Assembly (NCBI GenBank): GCA_903919075.1
Contig: CAIXGR010000018.1
Coordinates: 19,751-83,750 of the forward strand
Reading direction: 5' to 3'
Source of the DNA: an uncultured Bacteroidota bacterium
Lineage (GTDB): Bacteria; Bacteroidota; Bacteroidia; Chitinophagales; LD1
DNA length: 64,000 nt
Position numbers and translations under genes: made by a program. Every line of letters starts with the position of its first letter. Position 1 is the stretch's first letter. Shown here in pieces: positions 53,540 to 62,467 of the stretch. Below the pieces are notes generated by a model. That model was not told the DNA's origin. It ran no database searches and was given only the letters and a program-made list of their open reading frames with translations.

Positions 53540-54955
53540 CTATAGTTTTATCAGCTTTTGTACAAAACTCTTTTGTTTTAAATGAACTTTAATAATGTAG
53601 ACCCCCTGTTCTAATGAAGCCGAGATATTGGTTGCAGAACTGTTTATAATTGATTTTAATACCATCTTCCCACCCATATCATATAACTCGTACCAGCCAC
53701 CCACCAAATCTCCATCAATATTTAACTGCCATGCCGAGGAAGATGGATTAGAATAAATTTTAATGTTGGCCGCGTTACTTACATCATTTATACCAGTATT
53801 AATTAATGAATTACAGGCGCTAACCGTACCCCCTAAAGTGGTAAAGTCTTTCAAAAAAGACTGGTAATAAATATTTGCAATGGTTGAATCGTGAAAAATG
53901 AGTTCATTTTCATCGTTCAAATTATTGGCCGCCCAAGTCCAGTTGTGAGAACCGGTGGCAACTATTGGGTTCGACGAAAAATCACAAGGGTCAACTATTA
54001 AATACTTACTATGATAAACAGTATAGTCTTGGGCATAAACTATTAAAGTACTGCTATCCATTACAGTATTTAGTATTGAGTCTGCTGAACCATATAATGT
54101 GCTGTACTGATCTATAATGCCCAATGCATAAACACCACTCTCTATTTTAGATTTTATAGCACCCGAAGCTGTGGGTTCAGTAAAGGTGTAAACGCCAAAG
54201 TAAAGATCGCTGTTGGCGCTATTTATGGCATTAACTATATAGGTATCGGTGCCATCAACCGGACTGAAATACAATTCAATATGTATTCCATCAATAACAA
54301 AGTGATGTTGGGTAGTATCAGTTTTATAAGGCCCGAACCTTGAATTAATAGTATCAGGAATAAGCCCTGTATCGCCCCACATTTCATTAAACTGAGCCGT
54401 ATAAGCCAGTGCCAGTGCTGAATCTTGTATAATAACGGTATTGTTATAATCGCCGCTTACCTGCTCATAATTCCAATCCATTGAACCGGTCCAAACAACC
54501 GGGTCATTTGCATTATTCGAATGCGCATCAATAACTACAAACTTGTGATGCATTATTCCATAATCAGGCGAAACCGGACTGCCAAGGGTATAAATTCCTG
54601 AATCTAAATACTCCAAACCTGTGTTTGGTCCAGAGCCATCGTAAATCCACCTCACCTTCACTCCCCTTGCATAGGCACTATCAATAGCAACGGCAATGCT
54701 GGAAGTATTGTAGTAGTATATGTAATCATATTGAGCCACATCAACACTATATTTAGCACAGTTAATATAAGCAGCTAAAGTGTCAAGGGTTTTCCCATGC
54801 AAATTAACCGCCTCTGGCCCGGTAGCAACCGTAGTATCAACCGGATGGTTAAAGTAAATTTTTATATGCTCGGTTTGAGCTTGAGTTTTAAAGCTAATGA
54901 TTAGTAACACCAACAAAATAAATCTCATTTTAAGCCGCAAAACAGAAAACTTCAT
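53540..54955 (-). CDS. T9SS-exported phospholipase D-like protein
   Basis: 471 residues (462 if the second ATG at 54928 is used; both keep the signal peptide RFILLVLLIISFKTQAQ). Two PLD half-sites: HHKFVVID (136-143) with downstream VVWTGSMDWNYEQ, and HSKYLIVD (315-322) with IVATGSHNWTWAANN. This is a complete HxKxxxxD pair of the PLD/nuclease superfamily. The last 75 residues are a T9SS sorting domain (IYSNPSSSAWQLNIDG, LEQGVYIIKVHLKQ). An exported PLD enzyme could be a surface nuclease or phospholipase; the substrate is not predictable. Confidence 0.88.
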   Translation of the reverse strand: MKFSVLRLKMRFILLVLLIISFKTQAQTEHIKIYFNHPVDTTVATGPEAVNLHGKTLDTLAAYINCAKYSVDVAQYDYIYYYNTSSIAVAIDSAYARGVKVRWIYDGSGPNTGLEYLDSGIYTLGSPVSPDYGIMHHKFVVIDAHSNNANDPVVWTGSMDWNYEQVSGDYNNTVIIQDSALALAYTAQFNEMWGDTGLIPDTINSRFGPYKTDTTQHHFVIDGIHIELYFSPVDGTDTYIVNAINSANSDLYFGVYTFTEPTASGAIKSKIESGVYALGIIDQYSTLYGSADSILNTVMDSSTLIVYAQDYTVYHSKYLIVDPCDFSSNPIVATGSHNWTWAANNLNDENELIFHDSTIANIYYQSFLKDFTTLGGTVSACNSLINTGINDVSNAANIKIYSNPSSSAWQLNIDGDLVGGWYELYDMGGKMVLKSIINSSATNISASLEQGVYIIKVHLKQKSFVQKLIKL

Positions 54956-55037
54956 GTTATAAATTATAATTATGTTTTAGCCTTAATAATGAGCAAAATA
55001 ACCTAAAAACGCGATTGACGGGTTGGTAACAAAATAA

Positions 55038-55066
55038 AAGGCCAAAACGAAAATACGCTTGGCCTT
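55038..55066 (-). terminator. terminator of tRNA-Arg
   Basis: Minus strand: AAGGCCAA pairs with TTGGCCTT across a 13-nt loop, followed by TTATTTTG, 7 nt past the tRNA end. Confidence 0.75.
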
Positions 55067-55072
55067 ATTATG

Positions 55073-55146
55073 TGACCCGGACTGGATTCGAACCAGTGAC
55101 CGACAGTTTAGAAAACTGTTGCTCTATCCAGCTGAGCTACCGGGTC
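55073..55146 (-). tRNA. tRNA-Arg (anticodon TCT)
   Basis: 74 nt cloverleaf: acceptor GACCCGG/CCGGGTC, discriminator A, no encoded CCA. D arm AGCTCAGCTGGATAGAGC, anticodon loop TTTCTAA giving TCT (reads AGA), T arm ACTGG-TTCGAAT-CCAGT. Confidence 0.97.
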
Positions 55147-55339
55147 AAAAATTGGATATTATTTCTTCCTCACCCCTTCTTCTTTTCATTTTCCTTCTCT
55201 ACGCGAAGCGTGGAGAGGGTGGCCGAGAGAAGCGATGGTCGGGTGAGGCGGCTGCAAAAGTAATTTTTTCTTCAAAAATTTATAACTTAAAGCATGGTAT
55301 AAACGTAATATCCCCAAGCTTTCGCTAATTTTGTTTATT

Positions 55340-56761
55340 ATGGAACGAGAAGTACTATCCACCAAACGTAAGGCCCTAAGGATTAACTTAGACGAACATA
55401 TTTACGGAACCTTTGCCGAAATAGGCGCCGGACAGGAAGTGGTACGGAATTTTTTTCAGGTTGGCGGGGCTTCAGGTACAGTAGCCAAAGCTATTAGTGC
55501 TTACGATATGGCCTTTTCAGATGCCATATATGGAAGCACCGGTTCAGGCAGGTATGTTAGTGAACCAAGGCTTCGCAAAATGCTTGATTACGAATTTGGC
55601 CTGCTGAAAGAAAGGCTAACTGATGAAAAGTACCGGAAGAAACGCTTTTTTGTTTTCAGCAATACCTGCTCTACGCTTAATTACCATAAAAGCAACGACC
55701 CTAATGGATGGATGGGCGTTCGGTTTCAATTAACCCCCGGCGGCGAGACTAATGAAGTGATTATACACGTAAGGCTAAAGGGTACGGACAACATTTATCA
55801 GCAACAGGTTATAGGCAGTATTGGTACCAACCTGCTTTTTGCCTGCTATTGGTATTTCGACCAAATGGATGATTTTATTGACTCACTTTTAGATAATCTT
55901 ACAACTGAGCAGGCCGAAGTTGATATGATACATGTAACGGGGCCTGCCTTTGCTAAAATCGACAACCGTTTACTGGCCTTGCAATTGGTTAAAAAAGAAA
56001 TGACCGATGCTACCATATTTGGTGCCAATAATATGGTTTACCAACCTAAAGATATTCTTTATAAAAAAGATGTGCTTTGTCTTCGGGGCAGGTATCGGCC
56101 TGTAACGAAGGTAAATGAAGATATGATGCGCTGTGGCATTGATTATTACAAAAAGCAAAACGGAAATACCGATAATCTCGTAATGCTTTCTGAAATTACC
56201 CTCAACAATCTTTCTACTGACGGTGAGTTTGACAGCAAAGACTTTCTTGACCGAGCCGACCTTCTATGCAGTTTGGGGCATACAGTAATGGTATCTAACT
56301 GTCATAAACATGATGTGTTAATAAATTGTCTGGACTGCTATAAACCTAAAAGTATAGGTATTATACTAGGCATTCTGAATATTGTTGAAATGTTCAATGA
56401 AAAATATTACAAAAACGCCCCTGGTGAATTGCTACGGTATTTTGGCGAAATATTTTCGCGTAATACAAAAATGCTGATATATCCTTATCAGCCCGAAAAG
56501 AACAAAGCCCTTATTACTACAGCAACTTTAAAGGTATCTGAAAACATTAGGCATCTTTTCGAGCATTTAAAATTAAATGGCTTTATGGTTGATTTGCCCG
56601 GCTGCGATGAAAGTGTGTTACAGATTTTTTCGCCGAAAGTGATTCAAATGATTAAGTTGGGCGAGCCCGGTTGGGAGGAAATGGTGCCCGATACTGTAGC
56701 TGATATTATTAAAGAAAAATTCTTGTTCGGTTATCATCAGGAACTTACCCCTGCAAAATGA
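55340..56761 (+). CDS. conserved cytoplasmic protein of unknown function (473 aa)
   Basis: I start at ATG 55340 (MEREVLSTKRKALRINLDEH); a perfect -7 box TAATTTTG ends 6 nt before it, overlapping an alternative TTG. No signal peptide. The opening IYGTFAEIGAGQEVVRNFFQVGGASGTVAKAISAYDM and FSNTCSTLNYHKSNDPNGWMG are striking and very conserved in appearance; I recall such proteins in Bacteroidota carrying an unsupported nicotinate-nucleotide adenylyltransferase label, and no nucleotidyl-transferase HxGH motif is visible. It overlaps an S4 RNA-binding protein gene by 4 bp (ATGA), so the two are translationally coupled. Confidence 0.75.
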   Translation: MEREVLSTKRKALRINLDEHIYGTFAEIGAGQEVVRNFFQVGGASGTVAKAISAYDMAFSDAIYGSTGSGRYVSEPRLRKMLDYEFGLLKERLTDEKYRKKRFFVFSNTCSTLNYHKSNDPNGWMGVRFQLTPGGETNEVIIHVRLKGTDNIYQQQVIGSIGTNLLFACYWYFDQMDDFIDSLLDNLTTEQAEVDMIHVTGPAFAKIDNRLLALQLVKKEMTDATIFGANNMVYQPKDILYKKDVLCLRGRYRPVTKVNEDMMRCGIDYYKKQNGNTDNLVMLSEITLNNLSTDGEFDSKDFLDRADLLCSLGHTVMVSNCHKHDVLINCLDCYKPKSIGIILGILNIVEMFNEKYYKNAPGELLRYFGEIFSRNTKMLIYPYQPEKNKALITTATLKVSENIRHLFEHLKLNGFMVDLPGCDESVLQIFSPKVIQMIKLGEPGWEEMVPDTVADIIKEKFLFGYHQELTPAK

Positions 56762-57141
56762 ACGGCGAAAAACTACGCATTGACAAATACCTTTGGGCAA
56801 TTCGCATTTTCAAAACCCGCTCACAGGCATCGCAGGCTATACAAGCCGGTAAAGTAAAATGCAATGGCCTGGAAACAAAGGCCAGCAAACAAGTTTCAAT
56901 TGCCGACCATTACGAAATAAATACCGGCGACCGGAAGTGGATTATTGAAGTTACAGGTTTATTATCTCACCGCGTTCAATATTCCGAAGCTATTAACTAT
57001 TACATTGATTTAACCCCCAAAGAAGTTTTAGTAGCAAAGGAAACTTCTTCATTTGTTGATTATACCGGTAAACGCCAAAGCAAGCAAGGCCGGCCCACAA
57101 AGCGTAATCGAAGAGAGTTAGGCGGATTACTGGATATATAG
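56758..57141 (+). CDS. S4-domain RNA-binding protein (Hsp15/HslR-like)
   Basis: 127 residues. The S4 domain LRIDKYLWAIRIFKTRSQAS, AIQAGKVKCNGLETKASKQV starts directly at residue 6, as in HslR, which rescues stalled 50S subunits carrying nascent chains. The C-terminus is basic (GKRQSKQGRPTKRNRRELGG). Its ATG overlaps the stop of the upstream 473-residue protein, which therefore may work in the same ribosome- or RNA-related process. Confidence 0.9.
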   Translation: MNGEKLRIDKYLWAIRIFKTRSQASQAIQAGKVKCNGLETKASKQVSIADHYEINTGDRKWIIEVTGLLSHRVQYSEAINYYIDLTPKEVLVAKETSSFVDYTGKRQSKQGRPTKRNRRELGGLLDI

Positions 57142-57435
57142 ATATTGTTTAAAATTATCTATTGAGGGGGCCACTGTTATACTTTCCATTTTCTATTTTT
57201 TCTAATTTATTAATCTGAATTTTCTATTCAGCACTCTTTTATCTCTCTGAAACTATAATTATACCATTCTGCTGTTTGCCTTAATATGCTTTTGAGCATC
57301 TTTATGCCAATCTCATAAAATAGGGTCAATATTTGTATACTGATTAATTTGTATTATTTTTATTTAGTTTTTATTTTTTGACACGCGCCAATCTTTGGCC
57401 CCCTCTATTTTGTTAATCTAAAACACATATTAGTT

Positions 57436-60060
57436 ATGAATAAATTTTATATGGTTTTACTTGCCTTTTATAGCCTAAGTGCATTTTGCCAAAATGGGGG
57501 TGTTGGGGTTAATCCTAATGGCGCTCCGCCCGACCCCTCGGCCGCACTCGACATTAACTACATTAATAAAGGGCTGCTGTTTCCCCGCCTTACCACTGCT
57601 CAACGAGATGCAATTGCAAATCCCGCTAATGGTTTGCATATATATAATACCGATTGCGGAGTAGATAATTATTTTAATGGATCATTTTGGGTGCCTATTG
57701 GAGTTGGCGGAGTTGCTGCGCTACAGCAGCCTTCCATTTCTTTGCCAAACGGGTATGCTTGCCCTTTTTCTGTTGCTAATTTTAGTATTGCACCTATTCC
57801 TGATGCCACCAATTATATTTGGCAGGTACCTGATGGCGATACTATTACTTCGGGGCAGGGAACTGCAAGTGTAGGGGTTAATATGGGCAGTAGCTATACC
57901 AATAACTGGATAAGCGTTCAGGCGATTACAGCCTGTGCCACGGTTTCAAGCTACACTAACTTTAATTTACAACCGCTTCCGTCGGCTACAGTAGTTTATC
58001 CTCCTGGTAGCAATATATATTCATCGCAGTTTTATGCAAACTGGAACTGGTCGGCTAACGCTACTTCATTTCAAGTTGATCTGGCTACTGATACCGGGTT
58101 TACAAACATTATTCAAAGCCAAAATGTTGGCGGAACTACAGCCGCATGGATAGGCATACCTAATTTCTGTACTACCTATTATTACCGGGTAGAAGCAGTA
58201 AGTAACTGTGGTTTAAGTACGCCATCAAATTACATTGAAATACCAGCAGGCGGACCTACACCCGTTGCAAACGCAGCACAAAATATCGGCCCTGGTCAAT
58301 TTGATGCTAACTGGCAATGGTTTCCTGATAATAATTTAAGTGTACAAAATTATTATATAGATGTAGCTACAGACAACAACTTTACCAATCCGGCACCCGG
58401 GTCGCCTTTTTATGTTAATGCAGGCAATTTTGTAGCCACTGTTTCAGGGCTAACCTGTAATACAAACTATTATTATAGGGTTAGTTACGTTGGCCCTTGT
58501 GGAACGAGCGCATATTCCGACACGGTTGCATTTACCACGTCTTCTGGTTCGCCGGGGCAGCCTTCAGCTCCAATAACAAGTTCAACCAACGTTTGTATCA
58601 ATCAGTCGGGTGTTGTATTTTCTGTAAGCCCAATTGGAGGGGCTAATACTTACAGTTGGAGCGGTCTTCCATCTGGTTCAATAATTACAAACGGTGATGG
58701 CACCAGTAATATTACAGTAACTATAGGCGGCACACCAGGCATTTACAATGTAAGTGTGGCTGGTAGTTACGGAGCCACTTGCCCTTTTGGCCCTGCAAGC
58801 CCCTCGGTAGCTGATACCGTAAATTCAGGCACGCCTGCAACACCAGGCGCTGTTTCGGGCACTGGCACCGTTTGTGCATATGCCACTGGTGAATTATATT
58901 CTATTTCATCTGTTGATGGTGCTAATTCATATAACTGGACTTATCCATCTGATGCAAGTATAGTTTTAGGGCAAGGAAGTACCAGCGCTAATATAAGTTA
59001 TGGTGTGCAGAATGGCAATATTTGTGTTTCGTCAGTTAATGGTTGCGGGGCCAGCGCACCAAGTTGCATATCTGTTAACATGTTATCTCCATCGGGTGGG
59101 GCGCCAACCATAACTGGTCAGCCAGCCAACGAAACATTGTGCCTTCCTGGAAATACTTCCGCCACTTTCAGCGTTGTAGCTACAGGTTCTGGGTTAACTT
59201 ACCAATGGCAGGTATCAACTGATAATGGAAATACTTTTATCAATCTTACTAACGGTGGTGTATATTCAAATATAAATACAGCTACTTTAAATATTACCGG
59301 CGCAACTGCAGGTTTGAACCGGAATCAATATCGTTGCGCAGTTGGGCCTTGCCCGATAAGTACTAGCAATGAGGCCATTCTTTTATCGCAGGCTGCTGGT
59401 TCGCAAACATTTGCTTATACTGGTAGCCAGCAAACGTTTACAGTACCGCCTTGTGCAGCTACAATAACTATTGAATGTTGGGGCGCTCAGGGAGGTAATA
59501 CAAGTGGTGGATTAGGTGGCTATTCTATAGGAAATTTAGCTGTAACCCCAGGTGATATATTATATGTTTATGTAGGACAGGCCGGAAGTGGCCCAGGCTC
59601 GGGCGAAACTTTTGGTGGTGGTGGTAGTGCTGGTTTCGACTATCGTGGAAGCGGTGGTGGCGCTTCCGATGTTAGGCTAGGGGGAGCAGATATAAGTAAC
59701 AGGATTATAGTTGCCGGTGGTGGTGGTGGTTCGAGTAGTGACCCCTGCTGCTCGGCAAATGCACACGGTGGTGCCGGTGGCGGACTTATAGGAGGCAACG
59801 GCAGCGATAACAATTCTTTTGGTGGTACTCAAGATAGCTACGGCACTGGTAGCTGCTGCCCATGTGATGCTCCGGTACAAGGACACGGAGAAGACGGTTA
59901 TTGCAGTGGATGTAATGGCGCCGGTGGCGGTGGCGGATATTATGGTGGCGGAGCTTGTACGCAAGGCGGCGGTGGCAGTGGTTACATTGGCGGCGTTACT
60001 AGCGGTTCAATGCAAAGCGGGGTTCAAACGGGCAACGGGCAGGTAATTATTACTTGGTAA
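57436..60060 (+). CDS. multidomain secreted protein with Fn3/Ig modules and glycine-rich C-terminus, copy 2
   Basis: 874 residues, signal peptide NKFYMVLLAFYSLSAFCQ. The first 80 residues (GVNPNGAPPDPSAALDINYI ... PRLTTAQRDAI) are the start seen in phage-tail-fibre-like Bacteroidota surface proteins. Then come PKD/Ig-like and two Fn3-like modules (ATNYIWQVPDGD, YYYRVEAVSNCG, YYYRVSYVGPCG), more PKD-like repeats, and an Ig-like domain (TYQWQVSTDNGNTFINLTNG). The final 220 residues form the glycine-rich domain (QTFAYTGSQQTFTVPPCAAT, IECWGAQGGNTSGG, DILYVYVGQAGSG, ...NGQVIITW) shared with the 507-residue protein. No T9SS domain. Confidence 0.85.
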   Translation: MNKFYMVLLAFYSLSAFCQNGGVGVNPNGAPPDPSAALDINYINKGLLFPRLTTAQRDAIANPANGLHIYNTDCGVDNYFNGSFWVPIGVGGVAALQQPSISLPNGYACPFSVANFSIAPIPDATNYIWQVPDGDTITSGQGTASVGVNMGSSYTNNWISVQAITACATVSSYTNFNLQPLPSATVVYPPGSNIYSSQFYANWNWSANATSFQVDLATDTGFTNIIQSQNVGGTTAAWIGIPNFCTTYYYRVEAVSNCGLSTPSNYIEIPAGGPTPVANAAQNIGPGQFDANWQWFPDNNLSVQNYYIDVATDNNFTNPAPGSPFYVNAGNFVATVSGLTCNTNYYYRVSYVGPCGTSAYSDTVAFTTSSGSPGQPSAPITSSTNVCINQSGVVFSVSPIGGANTYSWSGLPSGSIITNGDGTSNITVTIGGTPGIYNVSVAGSYGATCPFGPASPSVADTVNSGTPATPGAVSGTGTVCAYATGELYSISSVDGANSYNWTYPSDASIVLGQGSTSANISYGVQNGNICVSSVNGCGASAPSCISVNMLSPSGGAPTITGQPANETLCLPGNTSATFSVVATGSGLTYQWQVSTDNGNTFINLTNGGVYSNINTATLNITGATAGLNRNQYRCAVGPCPISTSNEAILLSQAAGSQTFAYTGSQQTFTVPPCAATITIECWGAQGGNTSGGLGGYSIGNLAVTPGDILYVYVGQAGSGPGSGETFGGGGSAGFDYRGSGGGASDVRLGGADISNRIIVAGGGGGSSSDPCCSANAHGGAGGGLIGGNGSDNNSFGGTQDSYGTGSCCPCDAPVQGHGEDGYCSGCNGAGGGGGYYGGGACTQGGGGSGYIGGVTSGSMQSGVQTGNGQVIITW

Positions 60061-60079
60061 TATTGAAATAGAAATATAC

Positions 60080-60115
60080 AAAAAGCCCACCGCTTAATTA
60101 AAGTGGTGGGCTTTT
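60080..60115. terminator. bidirectional terminator between convergent genes
   Basis: AAAAGCCCACCGCTT/AAGTGGTGGGCTTTT, 15-bp stem with one G-U and a 4-nt loop, A/T runs on both sides. Confidence 0.88.
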
Positions 60116-60151
60116 GTGTTTAAGCTATAATAAATTTAAGAAAAGGTAAAA

Positions 60152-60475
60152 TTACATAGGCTTACAAGTTACTTTGCCACCCTGTGTAAAATAATCAGGG
60201 TAGCTGGCCTCACCTGGCTTGTTAACGCAAAAGTCCTGACTATAAGTTGGTGAGGTTGGAACACAAATATACCCATAGGCTGCTTTTTTTGCTATCGCTG
60301 TATCGTATTCGGCAACAGTGGCAAAACTATCACGGCACAAAGTCTGTGTTAGAACAAAACCGCTGCCGGTATAGGTACACTTTTCACAAGTATTCTGGCA
60401 GGTATAGCATTTTTTACACCCCACCCAATACATCACAAAAAACAATAGCGAAAAGAAGAACAAAAATCTCCTCAT
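60152..60475 (-). CDS. small cysteine-rich lipoprotein
   Basis: 107 residues. A hydrophobic signal ends in YWVGC (Cys20), a plausible lipobox. Nine cysteines in all: C20KKC23YTC26QNTC30EKC33, then 47, 71, 83 and 104. The CxxCxxCxxxCxxC cluster directly after the lipobox could bind metal or form disulfides. No family recognised. Converges with the glycine-rich protein gene. Confidence 0.65.
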   Translation of the reverse strand: MRRFLFFFSLLFFVMYWVGCKKCYTCQNTCEKCTYTGSGFVLTQTLCRDSFATVAEYDTAIAKKAAYGYICVPTSPTYSQDFCVNKPGEASYPDYFTQGGKVTCKPM

Positions 60476-60587
60476 AAATTTAATTTAGCAGATGTAAATA
60501 TAAAAAGCCATTTCATTGGTGCAACAGGCTTCATTTGCAATTGGCATTTACATTTAGGCAAATTATCAAATTTGCAGCTAAATCACT

Positions 60588-60595
60588 TACTTTTG
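60588..60595 (+). promoter_or_regulatory. -7 box of the cysteine desulfurase gene
   Basis: TACTTTTG, exact match to TAnnTTTG, 17 nt before the ATG; the TTTG at 60571-60574 is too close to be the -33 element. Confidence 0.5.
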
Positions 60596-60612
60596 CTCTA
60601 AATTAGTTTTAC

Positions 60613-61782
60613 ATGAAAGTTTACCTTGACAATGCAGCTACCACAGCCATTGATAAAGAAGTATTAGCCGAGATGATGCCCTATATGACTGAATATTATG
60701 GCAACCCCTCTTCTATTCATGCCTTTGGGCGTAAAACAAAATCGGCTGTTGAGAAGGCCCGTAAAATTGTGGCCAAATATCTGAATGCTTCTACTTCCGA
60801 AATTTTCTTTACCGGTTCGGGTAGCGAGGGTAGTAACATGATAGTAAAAGGTGCCGTGCATGATTGGGGAGTTACAAGAATCATTTCATCCCGTCTTGAA
60901 CATCCCTGTGTTCTTCACTCGGTTGAAACTATGAATCGCGATGGAATAAAAACTGATTATGTAAATATAGATTCCGCCGGGCGTGTTGATTACAACCATC
61001 TGGAAACTTTACTGCAAATACCTACCGGTAAAACATTAGTTAGTTTAATGCATGCTAATAACGAAATTGGAACACTTCTTGATATAGAACGGGTTTCGCA
61101 ATTGTGCCAAAAATATAATGCTTTCTTCCATTCCGATACGGTTCAAACCATTGGTTATTTTCCCTTTGATGTTCAAAAAAATAAAATTCATTTTTTAAGC
61201 GGCTCGGCACATAAATTCTACGGACCCAAGGGTGTTGGCTTTGTTTATATTAATAGCGAGGTTGCCCTAAAGCCATTTATTGAAGGAGGCTCGCAGGAAC
61301 GTAATATGCGTGCCGGTACTGAAAACGTATATGGCATTGTAGGTTTGGGCAAAGCCCTTGAACTGGCTAGCGAAAAAATGGATGAACAAAGAATTTATAT
61401 CAGCGGCCTTAAAAAATACATGATAAAAAAGCTGCAAGAAAATATCAATGGTGTTAATTTCAATGGCGATGTAAGTGATGAAGGAAGCAACTACAAAGTT
61501 TTAAATGTTTCACTCCCGCCTAATGAAAAATCAGATTTAGCTTTGTTTAATTTAGATATAGCCGGTATTGCTGCCAGTGGTGGCAGTGCCTGTAGCTCGG
61601 GCTCCGAAAAGGGCTCGCATGTATTGGAAGCCATTAAAGCCGACCCTTCACGCAAAGCTGTACGTTTTTCATTCAGCAAATACAATACCACCGAAGAAAT
61701 TGATTATGTGGTAGATACCTTAAAAAACATGTTTACTGCTCCTCATTTAAAAACAAATTCGGCGGTCTCAGACAAGGTTTAA
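60613..61782 (+). CDS. cysteine desulfurase (IscS/NifS family)
   Basis: 389 residues. PLP enzyme that takes sulfur from cysteine for Fe-S clusters or tRNA thiolation. Start VYLDNAATTAID; PLP Lys201 in SGSAHKFYGPKG; the sulfur-accepting Cys327 in the loop ASGGSACSSGS, long and of the IscS type. HANNEIGTLLDI is the conserved PLP-contact region. No iscU or other partner gene lies next to it; bacteria of this phylum usually use SufS for cluster assembly, so this copy may serve tRNA thiolation (inference). Confidence 0.93.
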   Translation: MKVYLDNAATTAIDKEVLAEMMPYMTEYYGNPSSIHAFGRKTKSAVEKARKIVAKYLNASTSEIFFTGSGSEGSNMIVKGAVHDWGVTRIISSRLEHPCVLHSVETMNRDGIKTDYVNIDSAGRVDYNHLETLLQIPTGKTLVSLMHANNEIGTLLDIERVSQLCQKYNAFFHSDTVQTIGYFPFDVQKNKIHFLSGSAHKFYGPKGVGFVYINSEVALKPFIEGGSQERNMRAGTENVYGIVGLGKALELASEKMDEQRIYISGLKKYMIKKLQENINGVNFNGDVSDEGSNYKVLNVSLPPNEKSDLALFNLDIAGIAASGGSACSSGSEKGSHVLEAIKADPSRKAVRFSFSKYNTTEEIDYVVDTLKNMFTAPHLKTNSAVSDKV

Positions 61783-62005
61783 GATTGCCATCAATTAAAT
61801 TTGGGTAAAACAAGAAATATACCAATACTAACTCAGTGGGTTGTATCTCTTGTGGTGCAAAAAAATAATAAAAAGAAATCTTGGAATATTTAAAAAACAT
61901 GCCTACTTTGCATGTATACCCCATCGGGACACCCACGAACACATAACAGATTTTAGTTTTTAAAGTAAAAAATAACTTGTCTGACAACAGATTTATTTTC
62001 GGTTT

Positions 62006-62332
62006 ATGAAATCATTTCTGAAGGTGCTTTTTTTTATTTGCCTTTCACATATGGCCTCAGCTCATTTTAATCAGGCGGGTAATAGTTCTTATACAGATTT
62101 AAATTATAAGGTTTTTCAAGTTGATAAAGGTTGGGGTTACGATATCATGAATAAAGATATTTTATTGATACATCAACCTTTTATACCGGGCATTTCCGGT
62201 GTTCATCCATTTGAAACACGGGCTGAGGGGGAGAAAGTTGCGAGTTTGGCAATAATGAAAATTAAAAGTGGAATTTTTCCTCCAACCATAACCCAAAGCG
62301 AGTTGGATAGCATTAAAAAAATAATAAAGTGA
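62006..62332 (+). CDS. DUF4907-type small secreted protein
   Basis: 108 residues, signal peptide KSFLKVLFFICLSHMASA. The mature part YKVFQVDKGWGYDIMNKDIL, LIHQPFIPGISGVHPFET, EGEKVASLAIMKIKSGIFPP matches my recollection of DUF4907, a Bacteroidota periplasmic family often near kelch-repeat proteins; none is adjacent here. Promoter box TATTTTCG (61994-62001) ends 4 nt before the ATG, predicting a leaderless mRNA. Function unknown. Confidence 0.75.
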   Translation: MKSFLKVLFFICLSHMASAHFNQAGNSSYTDLNYKVFQVDKGWGYDIMNKDILLIHQPFIPGISGVHPFETRAEGEKVASLAIMKIKSGIFPPTITQSELDSIKKIIK

Positions 62333-62467
62333 TATTTAAAATATAATACTATTTTTATTTACTGTTGACTTGCTTCAACAACGGGCAACACGGACATAAT
62401 TATTATTGATTTTTTTTATTGGCACCCAATTTTTTGAATACGTTTTTAATCATAAAAATTAAAATTT

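Noticed and set aside
55059..55328. ORFs across the tRNA-Arg gene on the plus strand
   Set aside because: They read the antisense of the tRNA and an adjacent spacer; composition is not protein-like.
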